From an uncultured Clostridium sp. (GTDB lineage Bacteria > Bacillota > Clostridia > TANB77 > CAG-508), in the NCBI GenBank assembly GCA_948437895.1, contig CAOJKK010000009.1:1-52317 (forward strand): DNA of 52,317 nucleotides, written 5' to 3'. Below, piece by piece: positions 8,673 through 18,283 of this stretch (position 1 is its first letter; each line of letters begins with the position of its first letter). A program made the translations under genes and the position numbers. The notes beneath the pieces were generated by a model that saw nothing but the letters and a program-made list of their open reading frames with translations, had not been told where the DNA came from and searched no databases.

Positions 8673-11462
8673 TTATTGAACAGTATTATTTATTGAGCTT
8701 ACATTGTTTTGATTCATATCTGTTTTAGGATTAGATTTAGCTTCTTGCTCTTTTTGTTTTGTTTCTTGTTCAACTATTGTTTCTAATTGTTCTATTAATT
8801 CTTGAAGTTTTGCCATATCTTTTCCTATCATTTCCCAATTGTTGCTTATATTAGATTGTTCTAAATTTTTGTTTGCATTTATGATTTGCTCAATTAGTTC
8901 ATCTTTATTTTCACTTTCTATTTCTATATTAATAGCAGCCTGTGATAAAAGATTTTTCAATGCTTCTCCTACATTATTCCCAATTGCAACTTTATTTCCT
9001 GATGCAACAACTACTTTTTTAAGCAATGGTACTTGTGCTTCGTCATTTAACATTACTTGATATATAGGTTCAACATAAAGAAGTGTATTGTTTATTGGTA
9101 CAACTATTATATTCTTTTCCAATTTTGTTCCTGTTGTATTTAATGCATTTAATTCTTTTGAAATATTTTCATCTTGTTCTACTAGTGTATCTAATTGAGT
9201 TGTTCCCAATATTGCATTTTCTGTTTTAAATTTATATAAAGTTAATTTTTTATTATTACTTTCATCATAAGTACCAACTAGATATGATATTATATTTTGC
9301 TTTTCTTCTATTGTGTATGGTACAACTAATCCTAATTGTGAACTATTATTATCCACTGTTTTTACCATAGTATAATATGGTTTAATGTCTGTACCTGTCG
9401 AAGCACTAGTTGTTCTTGTTGTATTTTCTTTTGAAACATCCCAAACATCAGCTTGTCTGTATAATACCTCAGCCTGTATATTGTGATATTGTTCTAACAT
9501 TTTCGCTTGTATACCATATAAATATTCTGAATATACAATATGCTTTGAAACCTCTTTTGGCATATTTTCTGCTTTTTCAAATAGTCCATCATATATTTTA
9601 CTATAACTCATAGCTATTGGATCTGTTTCATCTACTAAATAGAACTTAATATCTCCATTGTATGGATCTATTAATACTTTTACGGAATTTCTTATATAAT
9701 TTATTCTTTCTTTCATTCCTTCATATTCAATTACTGTTTCTTGAGAATATGGATAGCTATTTGAAGTTGTGTATGCATCTAGCACCCACATTAAATCTCC
9801 ATTATTTGTTACTATCATATATGGATTTTCATCATATTTTAAGTATGGCATAATTGCTTTTGCTCTATCTATAATATTCCTTGTTGTTATTACTTTACTA
9901 TCCTTAGTCATATTTCCAGAGAAAGCTATTCCCCAATTTCCTTCTTTTATTCCTAATATTATTCTATCTAAGAAATTAAGTTTTAATCCAGCCTCTCCAT
10001 TATATTCATTTGTACTACTTGTTGTACTTGTTAAAGGATAATCATACTCTTCTTTATTTTTTGCATTTGTTATTATTGGATCATTTGTTTCTAATCCAAA
10101 ATATATTCTTGGTTCATTTATTTTTATCTTATTCTTTTCACTTTCAAACTCACTATTTATATATGACAAGTTTCCATTTTCATCAACACTGCTTGCTGAA
10201 GTAGCAACTATTCCATATCCATGTGTGTATTCATAAGTTTTATTGTTATATGTTCTTGTATCATTACTTACTATTTCTCTTGGACTTATATATACTAATT
10301 GCTCTTTTCCATCTACATTAGATAGTTGTGGAACTGCTACATTATATGAATAATATCCAGAATTACTTTGATATTGTTTTAATGATTCTAATATGTTTTG
10401 TTCGTTTAATAAATTAATATTATTTACTACATCTTGATTTTTACTTATATCTTGAGTAGTTATAGTCCCACTATTTTGTATTTCTATTTCATCAATTTCA
10501 ATATCATATGCTTTCTTTGTAAAAGATATATTATTCTCAATATATGTTTTTTCTTTATCTAATTTATTTCTATTTACATATATTAAATCAAATCCAATTA
10601 TTATTGCAAAAAGTATCACCAAATATACTGGTATAGCACTTAACCAAACCATCACTTTCTTAAAGTTTTCTTTTCTAAAGCTTCTAATTGCCATTATTAC
10701 ACAAATTGGTATGATTATTGCAAATATTCTATATCCCCAAACCTTTACTGTAGAATCAATTAGCCCTGCTCCATATAGTTTTACTTCATTTGATAAACTT
10801 AAAAATTTACCAAAAACTACATCTTGTACATTTACTAATGTAATTGCTGCTAATCCCAATACAACTAAGACTATGTTTGTTATTATATGTTTTATAAAAG
10901 TACTCTTCTTTAACATCTCTGGATCTATACCTTTATCAAAATATACATTAAAACAAATTATATAGTAAATAGCTACATATATTGAATAAACTATTGCTAA
11001 AACTATGAAATAAAGTATCATTGTTTGTATAAAGGGTTTTTGGAACATATAGTAACCTAAATCTATATTAAAAATAGGATCTGCAATTCCAAACCATGAA
11101 GTATTCATCGCAAGCATAGCTTTTTCTGTCAAAAAATTAGATGCAATCATACTTACTAATACACTAAATATAAGGCATATTGATTTATTAGGTAATTTTG
11201 GCATTTCTTTCTTTTCTTCATCAAAGAATTTTTTTAGTCCTCTATGTATAAATTTAGTCGTTATATATGTTAATATATATAACACTACAAAATTTATTAG
11301 AATTATTATCACTTTATTTTTTATATTCTGTTCAAATACTGGCAAATATTCTTGTCCAATTTCTAATGTTCTTAAGTATCCTCCCCTTAGACTTACTCCT
11401 ATGTAAATTGCAAATAGTAGTATAAATGTTATTACAAGTACAACTCTTTTTTTGTTTTTCAT
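8673..11462 (-). CDS. UPF0182 family large membrane protein
   Basis: 929 residues when started at the ATG at 11462. The earlier ATG at 11480 is rejected because AGGAGGAAGG lies between the two and fits the later one. The N-terminal third has about seven transmembrane helices. A large extracytoplasmic region follows, with RIYFGLETN and YDENPYMIV, and the C-terminus is a Gln/Lys/Glu-rich helical tail with EQSNISNNWEMIGKDMAKLQ. This architecture and length are those of UPF0182 (COG1615). Its function is not established. It follows ftsY closely, the ATGA overlap with ftsY involving only the rejected upstream ATG. Confidence 0.9.
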   Translation of the reverse strand: MKNKKRVVLVITFILLFAIYIGVSLRGGYLRTLEIGQEYLPVFEQNIKNKVIIILINFVVLYILTYITTKFIHRGLKKFFDEEKKEMPKLPNKSICLIFSVLVSMIASNFLTEKAMLAMNTSWFGIADPIFNIDLGYYMFQKPFIQTMILYFIVLAIVYSIYVAIYYIICFNVYFDKGIDPEMLKKSTFIKHIITNIVLVVLGLAAITLVNVQDVVFGKFLSLSNEVKLYGAGLIDSTVKVWGYRIFAIIIPICVIMAIRSFRKENFKKVMVWLSAIPVYLVILFAIIIGFDLIYVNRNKLDKEKTYIENNISFTKKAYDIEIDEIEIQNSGTITTQDISKNQDVVNNINLLNEQNILESLKQYQSNSGYYSYNVAVPQLSNVDGKEQLVYISPREIVSNDTRTYNNKTYEYTHGYGIVATSASSVDENGNLSYINSEFESEKNKIKINEPRIYFGLETNDPIITNAKNKEEYDYPLTSTTSSTNEYNGEAGLKLNFLDRIILGIKEGNWGIAFSGNMTKDSKVITTRNIIDRAKAIMPYLKYDENPYMIVTNNGDLMWVLDAYTTSNSYPYSQETVIEYEGMKERINYIRNSVKVLIDPYNGDIKFYLVDETDPIAMSYSKIYDGLFEKAENMPKEVSKHIVYSEYLYGIQAKMLEQYHNIQAEVLYRQADVWDVSKENTTRTTSASTGTDIKPYYTMVKTVDNNSSQLGLVVPYTIEEKQNIISYLVGTYDESNNKKLTLYKFKTENAILGTTQLDTLVEQDENISKELNALNTTGTKLEKNIIVVPINNTLLYVEPIYQVMLNDEAQVPLLKKVVVASGNKVAIGNNVGEALKNLLSQAAINIEIESENKDELIEQIINANKNLEQSNISNNWEMIGKDMAKLQELIEQLETIVEQETKQKEQEAKSNPKTDMNQNNVSSINNTVQ

Positions 11463-11476
11463 TTTCCTTCCTCCTA

Positions 11477-12382
11477 TCATATTATTGCATTTACAAAATC
11501 TTCTGAATTAAAGATTTCCATATCATCTATTTGCTCACCAACACCTATAAATTTTATTGGTATTTTATTTTCTGCTACTATTCCTAAAACCACTCCACCT
11601 TTTGCTGTTCCATCAAGCTTTGTTAATACTAGTCCTGTAATATCAACAGTTTCTTTAAATGCTTTAACTTGTGAAATTGCATTCTGTCCAGTTGTACCAT
11701 CTAAAACCAGTAATACTTCTTTATTCGCATCTGGAAGTTCTTTGTCTATTACTTTTTTTATTTTTAATAATTCATCCATTAAATATTTTTTATTATGAAG
11801 TCTTCCTGCTGTATCGCATATTAACACATCGCTGTCATCTTTTTTTAATTCTTGTATTGCTTCATATACTACAGATGCAGGATCTGAGCCTTCTTCTTTT
11901 TTTATTATTTTAGAATTACTTCTCTTTGCCCATATTTCTACTTGTTCAACCGCTGCTGCTCTAAAAGTATCAGCTGCTGCAATTACAACTTCTTTTCCTT
12001 CTTTTTTTATTCTGTTTGCAATTTTACCAATTGAAGTTGTTTTACCAACTCCATTTACTCCAACTACTAATATTACTGTTGGCTTTTTAGATAAATCTAA
12101 ATCATTTGAAGTTTCATCTAATATATTCTTCATTTCTTCTTTTAATGCAGATTTCACTCCATCTTCATCAGATATTTTTTCTTTTTTTATTCTATCTCTT
12201 AACTTACTTACTATCTCTACAGAAGTATCTACTCCTATATCAGACATTATAAGTATTTCTTCTAATTCCTCCAATAGCTCTTCGTCTACTTTTCTGAAAT
12301 TACTGAAAACATTGTTCATTTTATCTGCCATTGAATCTCTAGTTTTTCCTAAACCATTTTTTAATTTATCAAAGAATCCCAT
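11477..12382 (-). CDS. ftsY: Signal recognition particle receptor FtsY
   Basis: This 301-residue SRP-receptor GTPase docks ribosome-SRP complexes at the membrane. There is a short A region and then the NG domain: P-loop GVNGVGKTT (108-116), DTFRAAAVEQ, DTAGR (190-194), TKLDG (254-258) and the closing GVGEQIDDMEIF. The short N-terminus without a long acidic A domain is usual for Firmicutes. It precedes the UPF0182 gene, with which it is probably co-transcribed. Confidence 0.97.
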   Translation of the reverse strand: MGFFDKLKNGLGKTRDSMADKMNNVFSNFRKVDEELLEELEEILIMSDIGVDTSVEIVSKLRDRIKKEKISDEDGVKSALKEEMKNILDETSNDLDLSKKPTVILVVGVNGVGKTTSIGKIANRIKKEGKEVVIAAADTFRAAAVEQVEIWAKRSNSKIIKKEEGSDPASVVYEAIQELKKDDSDVLICDTAGRLHNKKYLMDELLKIKKVIDKELPDANKEVLLVLDGTTGQNAISQVKAFKETVDITGLVLTKLDGTAKGGVVLGIVAENKIPIKFIGVGEQIDDMEIFNSEDFVNAII

Positions 12383-12441
12383 TCAAAGACCTCTTTCCAT
12401 CTTTAGTTATATATTTTTTCAAGAAGCATTATATCATATAT

Positions 12442-13398
12442 TTATAGTCTTTGCAAAATTTTATTCTTAAAATTTTTATATAATATTTTTTCTATATCTT
12501 CATTTGAAAATTCATTACTTAAAAACAAGTTTTCTAGTTCTTTTTTCATTCTCTCTTGTTTAAACACATTAAAGTGCTTATAGTGTCTTTTATTTGTTTT
12601 ATAATATGTCATATCATCTGTAGAAACAGCTATATTATCAACTCCTCCTAACAAATTCCTAATATGTTTAATATGTTGTATATATGCATATTGATATTTT
12701 TTATTTCTTTTATGAAACTTTTCTTCTTGTATACAAAATGGTTTTACTGCAACTACCCCTACAACTCCATTTAATTTCTTTATTTTTATTATCTGGTCAT
12801 CACTTAAATTTCTCTTATGATCACAAATTTCTTTTACATTTGAATGCGATGCAAAAACTATCGGATCTTTTCCTTCATTTTTAAGTTCATTACACAACTT
12901 TATAATGTCATAAAAAGTTTTCTCATTTGCATGTGATAAATCAATCGCTATTTTCTTTTCTACAAGCTTTTTAACTAGTTCTTTACCTAAATCAGTTAAT
13001 CCTCTTGTTTCATCTCCTTTTGCTCCTCCTCCAAATTTATTATCATTATTCCATACTATATTTACACTTCTTACACCCAAATCATATATTTTATCTACAT
13101 CTTCGATTTTCTCTAAATAATCTAGTCCTTCTATTCCATATATGTATTTTATATCTTTTGGTACTAAGTCATAATTTGAAATCAAACTATTAACTTCTTT
13201 CAAGTTTTCAATTATATCAATTTCTTCTTTCTTTATTCCTAGTTCTTCTTCCATTTCTTGAGGAGACATATAGAACAGATTAAATATACCACCTGTAATA
13301 TTATCTTTAAAAATCTTTTTTAAATGCTTTTTTACTTTTCTCAAATCACATTTATTCATATATACATATGTTAGTAAATCATAATGACAGTCGAACAT
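12442..13398 (-). CDS. Membrane-dipeptidase-like metallopeptidase (M19)
   Basis: 318 residues from the ATG at 13398, chosen because GGAGAGGTGA lies just upstream; the longer frame to 13428 would put that site inside the gene. The family's zinc ligands can be matched: H-x-D at CHYDLL near the N-terminus, a Glu in YGIEGLDYL, His in IDLSHANEKTF and His in FASHSN, with Asp in AVSTDD. M19 enzymes cleave dipeptides with broad and sometimes D-amino-acid specificity. There is no signal peptide, so it is probably cytosolic. Substrate is not determined. Confidence 0.88.
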   Translation of the reverse strand: MFDCHYDLLTYVYMNKCDLRKVKKHLKKIFKDNITGGIFNLFYMSPQEMEEELGIKKEEIDIIENLKEVNSLISNYDLVPKDIKYIYGIEGLDYLEKIEDVDKIYDLGVRSVNIVWNNDNKFGGGAKGDETRGLTDLGKELVKKLVEKKIAIDLSHANEKTFYDIIKLCNELKNEGKDPIVFASHSNVKEICDHKRNLSDDQIIKIKKLNGVVGVVAVKPFCIQEEKFHKRNKKYQYAYIQHIKHIRNLLGGVDNIAVSTDDMTYYKTNKRHYKHFNVFKQERMKKELENLFLSNEFSNEDIEKILYKNFKNKILQRL

Positions 13399-13497
13399 AA
13401 AATCACCTCTCCACTTAATTATATGCATATATTTACAATGTATCTTCTTTTGTAATAAATACCTATTTTTATTTTTCGCAGAATAAATTTTATATTT

Positions 13498-13524
13498 AAA
13501 AGGAGAGTTGTTTATGAACTCTCC
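13498..13524 (-). terminator. Intrinsic terminator after the DUF4393 gene
   Basis: An 8-bp stem GGAGAGTT/AACTCTCC (13502-13509, 13517-13524) with a 7-nt loop is followed on the minus strand by TTTTAAAT. Confidence 0.85.
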
Positions 13525-13586
13525 AAACTTATTTAGACTATCATCTTATTGTAAAACAGAAATATATTTGTATAGTTATAAATGGA

Positions 13587-14387
13587 TTAAGAAAGACATA
13601 TTTCAATGAAATTTAATCCAAATTCAGTCAGTCTTAGAACACCTTTTTTATATGATAAAGATGAATTTTCCTCCAATTCATATTTATCTTTCACACTATC
13701 AAATAAAGTTTTATATTCTTTATCACGATCAGGATAATACATTGTATAATTAACTTCTATTAATCGATGCATTAATAAGTTGTCTGTGATTAACGGATTA
13801 AGCTTTAAAGTTGAAAAACTAGTAATACCATCTTTTATTTTAAAATTGTAGATTATATAATTATCTATTTCAGAATAGCCTTTTTCATTTTCTGTATGAA
13901 GTTCTAGTGAAATAGAACATATATTATAATCATCTTCATATAATAATTTTAAAAGTTTTGCATCATCTTTATTTAATTGTTTTATAATTTCTATATAAGC
14001 AGGCAACACTTTATTTTGCTTTCTGCTATCCATATCAGCAATTAATAAATTCTCAAACATTTCTTTTAGATGTTCTTCTTCCAAAGCATAACTTAGCTCA
14101 TTTACCCCTTTTAATGCTATGTAAGATGTAGGTTCGACTTGGTATTCTACTGGTATGTTGTCATATTTTTCTTGCATTTTCTTTAATTCTATCTCCATCT
14201 TATATGGTCTTTCTGCAATATAAATATCAGCTTTTCTTCCAATAGGAGAAGCCCAAATCAATTGTGCTAGTTTATTTACTCCTCTTGCTCCTGCTTTATC
14301 TAATTCTTTTCTAGTTTCTTTAGTACTTTCATCAATTATATCCAGTGCCTTATTGGTCGTTTCAGCATTTATAGGTAATTCTTCCAT
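13587..14387 (-). CDS. DUF4393 / Abi-alpha-like protein
   Basis: A 266-residue soluble, mostly helical protein. The segment YIAERPYKMEIELKKMQEKYDNIPVEYQVEPTS followed by LQEMF-like LKEMFENLLIADMDSRK resembles DUF4393, named Abi-alpha for similarity to an abortive-infection protein. A defence role is family lore, not shown here. It has its own terminator, and a 14-bp palindrome ATGTAG-TT-CTACAT (14445-14458) lies about 60 bases upstream of its start. No phage or restriction genes adjoin it. Confidence 0.7.
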   Translation of the reverse strand: MEELPINAETTNKALDIIDESTKETRKELDKAGARGVNKLAQLIWASPIGRKADIYIAERPYKMEIELKKMQEKYDNIPVEYQVEPTSYIALKGVNELSYALEEEHLKEMFENLLIADMDSRKQNKVLPAYIEIIKQLNKDDAKLLKLLYEDDYNICSISLELHTENEKGYSEIDNYIIYNFKIKDGITSFSTLKLNPLITDNLLMHRLIEVNYTMYYPDRDKEYKTLFDSVKDKYELEENSSLSYKKGVLRLTEFGLNFIEICLS

Positions 14388-14444
14388 ATTATAGGTCCCT
14401 TCTCAAAATTACTTTGTTAAATTTATACAAAAAATAATTACTCT

Positions 14445-14458
14445 ATGTAGTTCTACAT
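14445..14458. promoter_or_regulatory. Palindrome upstream of the DUF4393 gene
   Basis: ATGTAGTTCTACAT is a perfect inverted repeat of two 6-bp arms in the 239-base gap between the DUF4393 gene and tRNA-Thr. It could be an operator. The rest of that gap shows only the tRNA terminator. Confidence 0.3.
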
Positions 14459-14571
14459 ATGCTATGTTTATATACTCTTAATTTTTAAGCAAACTTCATA
14501 TATCATTATATATTTCTTATGATGTTAATCATATCACACCCTTTCTTCTTTTTCAAGATATAGATAGCCAA

Positions 14572-14594
14572 AAATCAGCCTTTACGGCTGATTT
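14572..14594 (-). terminator. Terminator after tRNA-Thr
   Basis: A 9-bp stem AAATCAGCC/GGCTGATTT with a GTAAA loop on the minus strand, followed by TTTTTGG, about 32 bases after the tRNA. Confidence 0.75.
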
Positions 14595-14626
14595 CTAATA
14601 CTTCAATAAAGCACAACATTTTTCGC

Positions 14627-14702
14627 TGGAGCTTCCAGGCGGAATCGAACCGCCGACCTACAGGTTACGAATCTGTTGCTCTACCAACTGAGCTATGGAA
14701 GC
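14627..14702 (-). tRNA. tRNA-Thr(CGT)
   Basis: A 76-nt cloverleaf: acceptor GCTTCCA/TGGAAGC, D-arm GCTCAGTTGGTAGAGC, anticodon loop TTCGTAA with anticodon CGT, T-arm around GGTTCGATTCC, and an encoded CCA. The anticodon stem ACAGA/CCTGT has one A-C mismatch at its base next to the loop. It is a single gene with its own downstream terminator. Confidence 0.93.
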
Positions 14703-14755
14703 AAATAGCTACTTCTTTATTAGTATACTATAATCATTTTTTATTTTCAATATTA

Positions 14756-14788
14756 AAGAGGCTAATCTATTTAACTAGTTAGCCTCTT
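14756..14788 (-). terminator. Intrinsic terminator after the cadherin-like gene
   Basis: A 10-bp stem AAGAGGCTAA/TTAGCCTCTT with a 13-nt A/T-rich loop begins 13 bases after the stop at 14802. The T-tract after it is short. Confidence 0.7.
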
Positions 14789-14801
14789 ATAGTCTAAATT
14801 T

Positions 14802-16199
14802 CTAAAAATGCTTTCCACCTTTTGGCTTATCATTTTTACCTTCTTCTAAAATATCCTCTTCAGTAGACTTAGATTCTTTGTGTATTTCTTCAATTATATT
14901 TTTTGATGTATCAATCTCTTCATTTATATGTTCTGTCTTTTTTACTTTTCCAATAACATCTTTATATTTATTATAATCAACAACTATATATACTGATAAT
15001 CCTATTAATGCTACAACGCATACTCCTAAAGCACCTAATATTATTTTTTCTGTATTTTGAGTATACCATGAAGAAACATTTCCCCAAACATTATTAATCC
15101 AATTTGATATTTTTGCCATTACTGTTGGTTCTTCCTTTTTATTTACTTTTATTGTATAAGTAATAGTTTCTTCTTTTGGTTCTTCTCCTTCTTTTACATC
15201 TTTAGCATCTTCTGCTTTAACTTTTACTGTAATTATTATTGTATTTTCTCCAGTTTGTAAACTGTCAGCTCCCTGAATATCAACTGTTGCCTCTTTAATA
15301 TTAGGAATAGCTTCAATTGATAATTTTTCTACCCAATACTCTAGATCTTCTAATGTATATTCCAATTTATCAAAACCGAATGTCGGATTTAAAGGTAATT
15401 CTATTAATTCTCCTTCTTGGTTTTCATATTTTACAACTAATGATTTTAGTGCAACTGGAACCCTTTTTCTAGTTACTTTTATAACATAATTTGATGTACT
15501 TCCATCTTCTGCTGTAACTTTAACAGTAACTGTATTCTCTCCTTCTTTCAAGTCTTTATTTCCTTCTACTGCTACAGTAGCTTTTGAATCTGTCGTAGTT
15601 GCAGTTACATTAACTTCTGATGTTTCATAAGGTATTGTCAATGCATATTCTTTAACATCTTTCTTAAATTCAGGAGTAATTGCTCCTTCTTTAACAGTTA
15701 ATGCACTTAAAGTACTATCTTTTGATTTCTCTTTTTCAGCTGGAGTTGTATTGTTATTTGGTCTTGATGTACTTCCTCCTGAAGGTTTATTATTAGTACT
15801 TCCTCCTGATGAACCACCACCTGTATTAGATGAAGGCTTTACTATTTGTACAGTTCTTGATGCAGATTTATTCTGATCTTTCTCTGTTGCATAATCGCCA
15901 ACCACTCCTGAAGCAGATATTGTTACACTCCCTGAGCTTCCTGCTGTACAAGTAAATGAGTAAGATCCATTATCTAGAAATCCTGTTTTGCCTCCTGAAC
16001 CATTACTAACAGATGTAGTTATATTTCCAGCTCCTCCACTAACTGTTACTGTTACTGTGAAAGTGCCACCTGGCGCAACAGATGATTTAGAGGTGCTTAT
16101 ACTCAAACTAGCTGCATCTGATTTAATAGTCATCAGCAGTATTGCAAATATAGATACTACCAACATAAACAATATTTTTTTTATAAAACCTTTTTTCAT
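14802..16199 (-). CDS. Secreted, membrane-anchored cadherin-like/Ig-fold protein
   Basis: 465 residues. A signal peptide (about 1-29, cleavage near SDA) is followed by an Ig-like domain rich in Ser/Thr/Gly (30-120) and a Gly/Ser/Asn linker. A cadherin-like beta-sandwich domain follows (about 160-245, opening DSTLSALTVKEGAITPEF and closing TSNYVIKVTRK), then a second related repeat (about 250-352). A transmembrane helix (about 385-408) and a 55-residue charged cytoplasmic tail end the protein. It is directly downstream of the dockerin-bearing glucosaminidase with only a 31-base gap, so both are likely co-expressed at the cell surface. Binding partner unknown. Confidence 0.8.
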   Translation of the reverse strand: MKKGFIKKILFMLVVSIFAILLMTIKSDAASLSISTSKSSVAPGGTFTVTVTVSGGAGNITTSVSNGSGGKTGFLDNGSYSFTCTAGSSGSVTISASGVVGDYATEKDQNKSASRTVQIVKPSSNTGGGSSGGSTNNKPSGGSTSRPNNNTTPAEKEKSKDSTLSALTVKEGAITPEFKKDVKEYALTIPYETSEVNVTATTTDSKATVAVEGNKDLKEGENTVTVKVTAEDGSTSNYVIKVTRKRVPVALKSLVVKYENQEGELIELPLNPTFGFDKLEYTLEDLEYWVEKLSIEAIPNIKEATVDIQGADSLQTGENTIIITVKVKAEDAKDVKEGEEPKEETITYTIKVNKKEEPTVMAKISNWINNVWGNVSSWYTQNTEKIILGALGVCVVALIGLSVYIVVDYNKYKDVIGKVKKTEHINEEIDTSKNIIEEIHKESKSTEEDILEEGKNDKPKGGKHF

Positions 16200-16230
16200 T
16201 TTTTTCTCCTTTGCATACTTTATATATTAA

Positions 16231-17853
16231 CTATATAGTTATTTTACTTGCTCCTGTAATTTGATTTTTTATCTTCACATAATCTGCTGGAGATATTTTT
16301 CCATCTTTATTCACATCTGCTGCTTTTTCTGTAACAGCATTCATTGAAGAAGCTCCAGTTATTTTGTTCTTTACTTTTACATAGTCTGCTGGAGATATCT
16401 TTCCATCTCCATTAACATCTCCTAGCATTACTAGGTTATATGTTTTTCCTTCTAAACTTATTTTTGCACCTGTTCCAAATACTGAACTTGTATTTTTTCC
16501 ACCTGTTATAGTTTTGATTGTAGCATCTGGTGCAACTATTATATTGCTATCTTTTATTTGATATTGTTTTATTACCACTAAATATGTTTTACTTCCATCT
16601 TTAGCTTCTCTTGCCATATATCCTGTTCCAACTGGTGTATATACTTGATCCATATAATAACCATTGCTTGATTTTTCAGTAGCTCTCTTAGTTATTACAA
16701 TTTGTGTTCCTTCACTTACATATGTTATTGTAGGTCCTTCTGCTGAAGAATGTAATGCTAAACCACCATTTGCATTTACATATGCTTGTTCTCCACTAAC
16801 TGATGTCACAGTTGGACTTTTAACTGCTGATTTAGGCATATTTTTATATAATGGAATTTCAAATGTAAATGAACCACTTAATAAGTTAGCATCTTTATAT
16901 GCGCTCTTCAATGTTGAAGCAATACTTTGTGAGTCAAATAAGTTTTGCGCATATTGATTCACATAGTATGGTGAATATGTTACATTGAATTTTTGATAGT
17001 ATAAAGTGTCTTGTCCTCTATTTATATAGTTCTTTACTAATCCTATTCCACCTATTATAGATTTCTTAGGTGTATTCCATCCTTGTTTTTTAGCATAAGA
17101 TAATCCGTTTAATATAACATTAGATTCCCCCTGTCCAGAAGATCCCACATTAAACAAGTTATAATATCCTACATATTGACCTTTATAACCTTTTCCAGCA
17201 CACATTACTGAACCATTACTTCCTTGTTCTTGTAATATCTTACCTATAATATAAAATGGATTTATATTAAGTTCTTGAGCTGCATCATATATTGCAGTTA
17301 CTATTTCATCAGTATTTAAGTATGATATTTTGCTTGCCATTGTTTTTACTTGTGCTTTTGTTATATTCTTATCATTTGATAATAATAAATACTGAAATAT
17401 ATTAGCATCATTTAATGAATTTCTAGGATCCATTGTATGTTCTATTGCGCCTCTTGAAGCACAAACCCATACTCCTGTATCTTGTTCTTTTCTTCCACAT
17501 ATTGAACAAACCCATGCATTAGAATAAGAGCTAGGTACTACATTTTTAGGAGAACCTCCATGTCCTTGGTACTCACTATTTATAACTGTTTCCCAATCTT
17601 GTCCTGTTTCATATAGTTTAAATGTCCAATTTGGATGAGCTTTTGCTAAAGATTGCAAAAGTGTTTTGTATCCAGGATATGTAGTATCGAAATTTGATGG
17701 CAAATTATTTGAACTATTTTTATATGTATATGTAGCTGCATATGTTTTATTCATTAATTGTGGAATAAAGCTAAACATTGAATATATCATAACAAAAAGA
17801 ATTAAAATACATAGATTTCTTTTATGAAAATTAAAATTGATTTTTCTTTGCAT
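16231..17853 (-). CDS. Cell-wall N-acetylglucosaminidase-like hydrolase with C-terminal dockerin
   Basis: 540 residues from the ATG at 17853 (RBS AGGAGAG; the upstream in-frame ATG at 17913 lacks one). An N-terminal membrane/signal segment (about 12-36) leads to a LytB/LytG-like glucosaminidase domain with MDPRNSL, GKILQEQGSNG and YYNLFNV. A CxxC...C cluster (VCSICG) lies just before it. A small SH3-like region and a dockerin with two F-hand repeats follow: DVNGDGKISPADYVKVKNKI and DVNKDGKISPADYVKIKNQI. The fold suggests peptidoglycan turnover, with the dockerin tethering it to a cohesin. No recognisable cohesin scaffold is in the window. Confidence 0.85.
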   Translation of the reverse strand: MQRKINFNFHKRNLCILILFVMIYSMFSFIPQLMNKTYAATYTYKNSSNNLPSNFDTTYPGYKTLLQSLAKAHPNWTFKLYETGQDWETVINSEYQGHGGSPKNVVPSSYSNAWVCSICGRKEQDTGVWVCASRGAIEHTMDPRNSLNDANIFQYLLLSNDKNITKAQVKTMASKISYLNTDEIVTAIYDAAQELNINPFYIIGKILQEQGSNGSVMCAGKGYKGQYVGYYNLFNVGSSGQGESNVILNGLSYAKKQGWNTPKKSIIGGIGLVKNYINRGQDTLYYQKFNVTYSPYYVNQYAQNLFDSQSIASTLKSAYKDANLLSGSFTFEIPLYKNMPKSAVKSPTVTSVSGEQAYVNANGGLALHSSAEGPTITYVSEGTQIVITKRATEKSSNGYYMDQVYTPVGTGYMAREAKDGSKTYLVVIKQYQIKDSNIIVAPDATIKTITGGKNTSSVFGTGAKISLEGKTYNLVMLGDVNGDGKISPADYVKVKNKITGASSMNAVTEKAADVNKDGKISPADYVKIKNQITGASKITI

Positions 17854-17980
17854 TTTTCTCTCCTCTTTCGTAATTTTAATTGTAATTATACATATAAAGT
17901 ATATCGCAACCAAAAAATCAAGTCAAGACAAAACCATAAAAAAATATTGGTATTTTTAAGGAATTTTGTCATTTATTTGT

Positions 17981-18015
17981 AATATAAAATAGGTCTTAGC
18001 TTTTAACTAAGACCT
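17981..18015 (-). terminator. Intrinsic terminator after the Cys/Gly-rich small gene
   Basis: A 9-bp perfect stem AGGTCTTAG/CTAAGACCT (17991-17999, 18007-18015) with a 7-nt loop, followed on the minus strand by ATTTTATATT. Confidence 0.8.
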
Positions 18016-18031
18016 GTGCTTTTATTAAGTA

Positions 18032-18199
18032 CTAGTTGCATCCGCATCCTCTACCACATCCGCATCCGCAATTTGTGAATAATAGTAAGAATATTATTAT
18101 GAAGAATAGTATTGAGCAATCATCTCCACATCCTCCAAATAATCCACCTAATCCATTATTGCATCCACATCCGCAACCACAATTTCTTTCGTCTGGCAT
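18032..18199 (-). CDS. 55-residue Cys-Gly-rich single-helix protein (HCB protein 13-like)
   Basis: A small gene with a good start (ATG at 18199, AGGAGG site upstream) and its own terminator. The product starts MPDERNCGCGCGCNNG, continues through a Gly/Phe/Cys stretch and a purely hydrophobic segment of about 13 residues (31-42), and ends NCGCGCGRGCGCN. CG repeats therefore flank a transmembrane helix on both sides. Similar clostridial proteins are commonly labelled 'chorion class high-cysteine HCB protein 13', a name that carries no function. Twelve Cys in 55 residues suggests metal binding, or a disulfide-rich spore-coat or membrane component. The His/Pro-rich frame on the other strand is an antisense shadow. 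Confidence 0.75.
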   Translation of the reverse strand: MPDERNCGCGCGCNNGLGGLFGGCGDDCSILFFIIIFLLLFTNCGCGCGRGCGCN

Positions 18200-18283
18200 A
18201 ATGTTTACCTCCTTAAATATATGTTATATGGTATAGTATGCAGATACTAAAATTTGTGTTACAACTATCGCAAAACTTTAATC

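Noticed and set aside
13587-14387. Defence island around the DUF4393 gene
   Set aside because: Neighbours are housekeeping genes and a tRNA; no other defence genes support it.
18036-18236. Plus-strand ORF rich in His-Pro
   Set aside because: Antisense shadow of the Cys/Gly repeat gene on the minus strand, which has the RBS and terminator.
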